A DNA stretch of 24,391 nucleotides from a virus. A program made the position numbers and the translations under genes. Within the stretch, counting starts at the first letter, position 1, and each line of letters starts with the position of its first letter. Under the pieces are notes generated by a model, which saw only the letters and a program-made list of their open reading frames with translations, was not told the origin of the DNA and did not search any database. This document shows positions 23,151-24,391 of this stretch, piece after piece. Location: positions 1 to 24,391 of IMG/VR virus record IMGVR_UViG_3300031999_003076. One strand, written 5' to 3'.

Positions 23151-23206
23151 GCCTAGAAAGTTTAATGCCGAAGAAAAAGGTGTCGTGTCAGAAACGGCAC
23201 AGATAA
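23147..23206 (+). CDS. Possible 19-aa peptide or gene remnant
   Basis: ATG 23147 overlaps the previous stop (ATGA) after GGGGGTGAAAA and opens 19 codons ending in TAA at 23204-23206. The peptide is basic with one cysteine. The 3' half overlaps a hairpin (23180-23200). It may be a truncated gene of the cassette run rather than a functional peptide. Confidence 0.3.
   Translation: MSLESLMPKKKVSCQKRHR
23180..23200 (+). other. Hairpin in the gap before the DUF6948-like gene
   Basis: GTGTCGT (23180-23186) pairs with ACGGCAC (23194-23200), 7 base pairs with one G-U, around the loop GTCAGAA. No T-run follows, so it is not a classic terminator. It lies in the largest gap (23151-23243) of the accessory block; an attenuator, RNA processing site or chance structure are all possible. 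Confidence 0.35.
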
Positions 23207-23243
23207 AGATGTTCTAACAGGCGATAAAACAAAGGAGGGTCAG

Positions 23244-23624
23244 ATGAGTAAACCGGATAGTTTGATGATTGATGAGGTTAGGTATGTGCGGGCAGATTGT
23301 GTACAAGAAAAAGCACCAAGTTTAGCTGGCATGGAACGCTGTATTGTGCGCTCCTACGGAGCTGGTGTGTTTATCGGTTATGTAAGCGAAAAGAAAGCGG
23401 AACTAAACGGAGTGAACATAACGCTACTCAAAGCCAAGCGCATACACTATTGGTCTGGAGCGTGTTCGTTGACACAATTAGCATTAGACGGCACAAAGGA
23501 CGGTGGTAATTGTCGAATTACAGACGCGATTGATAGCCAATTTATTGCAAACGTGATTGAGATTATCCCAGTAACCGCCAAGGCCAGTAAAATTATTGAT
23601 GAGGTAAAAATATGGCAGCAATGA
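23244..23624 (+). CDS. DUF6948-like phage protein
   Basis: The 126-residue protein has the features of a conserved phage family: CIVRSYGAGVFIGYV followed by a basic strand, RIHYWSGACSLTQLALDGT, then a Val/Ile-rich end (FIANVIEIIPVT). Function is unknown; it is frequent in phage accessory regions. AAAGGAGGG at 23231-23239 gives a strong, independent start, unlike the coupled genes before it. The 3' end overlaps the start of the Gly-repeat gene by 13 bases in another frame. Confidence 0.7.
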   Translation: MSKPDSLMIDEVRYVRADCVQEKAPSLAGMERCIVRSYGAGVFIGYVSEKKAELNGVNITLLKAKRIHYWSGACSLTQLALDGTKDGGNCRITDAIDSQFIANVIEIIPVTAKASKIIDEVKIWQQ

Positions 23625-23842
23625 TTTTTACTGGCGATGGCTCTGGCCATGGCTCTGGCTCTGGCTATGGCTCTGGCGATGGCTATGGCTATGGCTATGG
23701 CTATGGCTATGGCTATGGCTCTGGCGATGGCTATGGCTATGGCTATGGCTATGGCTATGGCTCTGGCAATGGCGATGGCTCTGGCGATGGCGATGGCTCT
23801 GGCTATGGCTCTGGCGATGGCTATGGCTATGGTAAAGGTTAG
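23612..23842 (+). CDS. Gly-Tyr/Gly-Ser/Gly-Asp repeat protein
   Basis: After MAAMIFT the 76-residue protein is almost only Gly alternating with Tyr, Ser or Asp, ending GKG. Gly is always GGC in the array. It would be a disordered, Tyr-rich low-complexity protein, of the kind able to self-associate. All three forward frames are free of stops over the array, so the Gly frame is chosen because it has the start codon, a plausible overlap with the previous gene, and the amphipathic composition; the Ala-Met frame (from 23637) is the alternative. Similar hexanucleotide-repeat genes are known from other phages, with no assigned function. Confidence 0.6.
   Translation: MAAMIFTGDGSGHGSGSGYGSGDGYGYGYGYGYGYGSGDGYGYGYGYGYGSGNGDGSGDGDGSGYGSGDGYGYGKG
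23631..23832 (+). repeat. Degenerate tandem hexanucleotide array (GGCTAT / GGCTCT / GGCGAT)
   Basis: About 200 bases consist of a 6-base unit GGC-N-N-T, with TAT most common, then TCT and GAT, and single CAT and AAT variants: roughly 33 units. The GGC is unchanged throughout while the other triplet varies only among Tyr, Ser, Asp, His and Asn codons. Replication slippage should alter the copy number quickly. Confidence 0.95.
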
Positions 23843-23883
23843 CGTTGATTGAGAAGAAGGCGGAGGTGAAGGGTGAGTTGTGA
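23842..23883 (+). pseudogene. Vestigial 3' end of a lost cassette gene
   Basis: Between the repeat gene stop (23840-23842) and the next start (GTG 23873) the sequence reads open as LIEKKAEVKG from TTG 23845. It closely matches the C-terminus ALIESKAEVRE of the gene ending at 24318, at both DNA (GC-TTGATTGAG and GCGGAGGTGA shared) and protein level, but no gene body precedes it. It looks like the tail left after deletion or replacement of a gene. Confidence 0.45.
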
Positions 23884-23992
23884 TTTAGAAACTCTTGAAA
23901 ACAGGCTAAGAGAAGCGGTTGAACTAGGGGAAATGTCGGAACAAGAAGCATGGCAGATTTATAAAGAGGCAGAGGCGGAGGTGAGGGGATGA
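23873..23992 (+). CDS. Small helical protein, 39 aa
   Basis: GTG 23873 follows GCGGAGGTGAAGG. The 39-residue product is acidic and helical, with the pattern EAVELGEMSEQEAWQIYKE resembling small phage proteins that end in a short helical pair. It ends EAEVRG, and its codons make the site GCGGAGGTGAGGGG for the next gene, which overlaps by 4 bases. No start other than GTG is available. Confidence 0.55.
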   Translation: MSCDLETLENRLREAVELGEMSEQEAWQIYKEAEAEVRG

Positions 23993-24318
23993 ATAGCGAA
24001 CAGGCAGGAAAAAATACCGACAAAGAAATATGGCGCAAGGTTGAAGGTGATTATTATTCGCCTTCTATCTTTGTTACTGAAAGCGGTGGAATAGGTATAA
24101 ACGTAGGCGGGAGCGTTGTTATAAAACCGATAGAAGATTGGCATGAGTTGGCTAAGGATAAAGTCATCGCCATTGAGGAAATTGACTGGGCAGAAATCAA
24201 AAGGTTAATCACTAATTACTATCCTGCATTTGAAGGTGAAGTGGGTCAAAAAAATAAAAGGCAGTTATTGGAATCCATCCGTGCATTGATTGAGAGTAAA
24301 GCGGAGGTGAGGGAATGA
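23989..24318 (+). CDS. Unknown phage protein, 109 aa
   Basis: ATG 23989 overlaps the previous stop (ATGA) and has a strong GGAGGTGAGGGG site. The product has a strand-rich, Gly-containing middle (about 28-47, GGIGINVGGSVVIKPIEDW) and a helical, Lys-rich C-terminal half. The middle resembles small phage proteins with a single beta-sheet domain, without assigned function. It ends ALIESKAEVRE, the fullest copy of the shared C-terminal sequence in this block. Confidence 0.6.
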   Translation: MNSEQAGKNTDKEIWRKVEGDYYSPSIFVTESGGIGINVGGSVVIKPIEDWHELAKDKVIAIEEIDWAEIKRLITNYYPAFEGEVGQKNKRQLLESIRALIESKAEVRE

Positions 24319-24391
24319 AAATAGCCATAGAAATTAAAGACGAAAAATTCATTTTTGATTATTATTTTTCTAAACATTCTGGTAGCCATAA
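24315..24391 (+). CDS. N-terminal fragment of an unidentified protein (runs off the window)
   Basis: ATG 24315 overlaps the preceding stop and uses GCGGAGGTGAGGGA as its site. The 25 visible residues begin MKIAIEIKDEKF and are rich in Phe and Tyr (about 11-19). The gene continues past the end of the window, and no identity can be given. Confidence 0.55.
   Translation, partial: MKIAIEIKDEKFIFDYYFSKHSGSH

Larger units (their letters stand above)
21764..24318 (+). repeat. Dispersed gene-junction repeat, consensus GCGGAGGTGAAGGGATGA
   Basis: Copies at about 21764-21779, 21975-21991, 22321-22344, 22530-22550, 22826-22849, 22957-22980, 23842-23875, 23971-23992 and 24283-24318. Each copy covers the last codons of one gene (usually Ala/Ser/Pro-Glu-Val-Lys or Arg), the ribosome binding site GGAGGTGA, and the overlapping start of the next. 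The best copies share more upstream bases (AGTAAA before GCGGAGG; GC-TTGAT further up). GGAGGTGA fully complements the 16S rRNA tail, so part of the likeness is functional; the AGTAAA and TTGATTGAG parts are not explained that way. No such repeat is seen before 21.7 kb. Confidence 0.75.

Noticed and set aside
23631-23832. CRISPR-like array
   Set aside because: The 6-base unit is contiguous with no spacers; it is a coding tandem repeat.
23637-23852. Ala-Met/Ala-Leu repeat protein in the second forward frame
   Set aside because: Same array read in another frame. The Gly frame has the better start and overlap; the Ala-Met frame has no ribosome binding site.
23628-24038. Long minus-strand open frame with Ser-His repeats
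   Set aside because: It is the antisense reading of the hexanucleotide array; repeats without stops open frames on both strands. All other genes are on the plus strand.

Overview
The window is a single, gap-free, plus-strand gene array. It is A+T-rich, genes overlap by 1-4 bases (ATGA, TAATG, TGATG junctions), and most starts have strong AGGAGG-type ribosome binding sites. The contents point to a large tailed bacteriophage: a T4-like clamp, clamp loader, ssDNA-binding protein, UvsY, UvsX and 46/47 set, a family-A polymerase, an HNH endonuclease and a cell-wall hydrolase with a signal peptide. Strong Shine-Dalgarno use and a SleB-type hydrolase fit a Firmicutes-like host, but this is inference. 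No tRNA, rRNA, CRISPR array, integrase, terminase or virion structural gene was seen, and no stretch over 300 bases lacks a gene.

Layout. 1-1080: the 3' end of a basic protein, a two-helix membrane peptide, a FkbM-type methyltransferase and a zinc-ribbon peptide. 1130-2718: sliding clamp and RFC-like clamp loader. 2772-5046: GTP cyclohydrolase I (FolE), a zinc-finger protein, a 122-base structured leader and a DpdA-like DNA transglycosylase. 5046-10019: uracil-DNA glycosylase fused to DNA polymerase A, UvsY-like mediator, gp32-like SSB and UvsX/RecA. 10021-14423: glycosyltransferase, radical SAM protein, QueC, a small unknown gene, QueD, QueE and a phosphoribosyltransferase. 14420-18586: cell-wall hydrolase, DUF932-like protein, HNH endonuclease, HAD nucleotidase-MazG fusion, an unknown gene, a QueE-like protein without its iron-sulfur cysteines, and a KTSC protein. 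18616-21731: a cysteine-rich peptide and a one-chain SbcD-SbcC nuclease. 21776-24391: an accessory run of very short genes joined by a recurring junction, including a Gly-Tyr/Ser/Asp protein encoded by a hexanucleotide repeat.

How it fits together. FolE, QueD, QueE and QueC are the four steps from GTP to preQ0, and DpdA is the enzyme that exchanges guanine in DNA for a 7-deazaguanine. No QueF is present, so the simplest prediction is preQ0-type modified DNA that resists host restriction. The genes are interleaved with the replisome, so modification and replication are probably expressed together. A glycosyltransferase, an unassigned radical SAM enzyme, a phosphoribosyltransferase and a cysteine-less QueE paralogue lie in or near the cluster and raise the possibility of a further elaborated or regulated base. 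Four genes share a promoter-like upstream element. The best leads are the cysteine-less QueE homologue, the structured RNA before dpdA, the unassigned enzymes of the deazaguanine cluster, and the repeated gene-junction sequence of the terminal accessory region.
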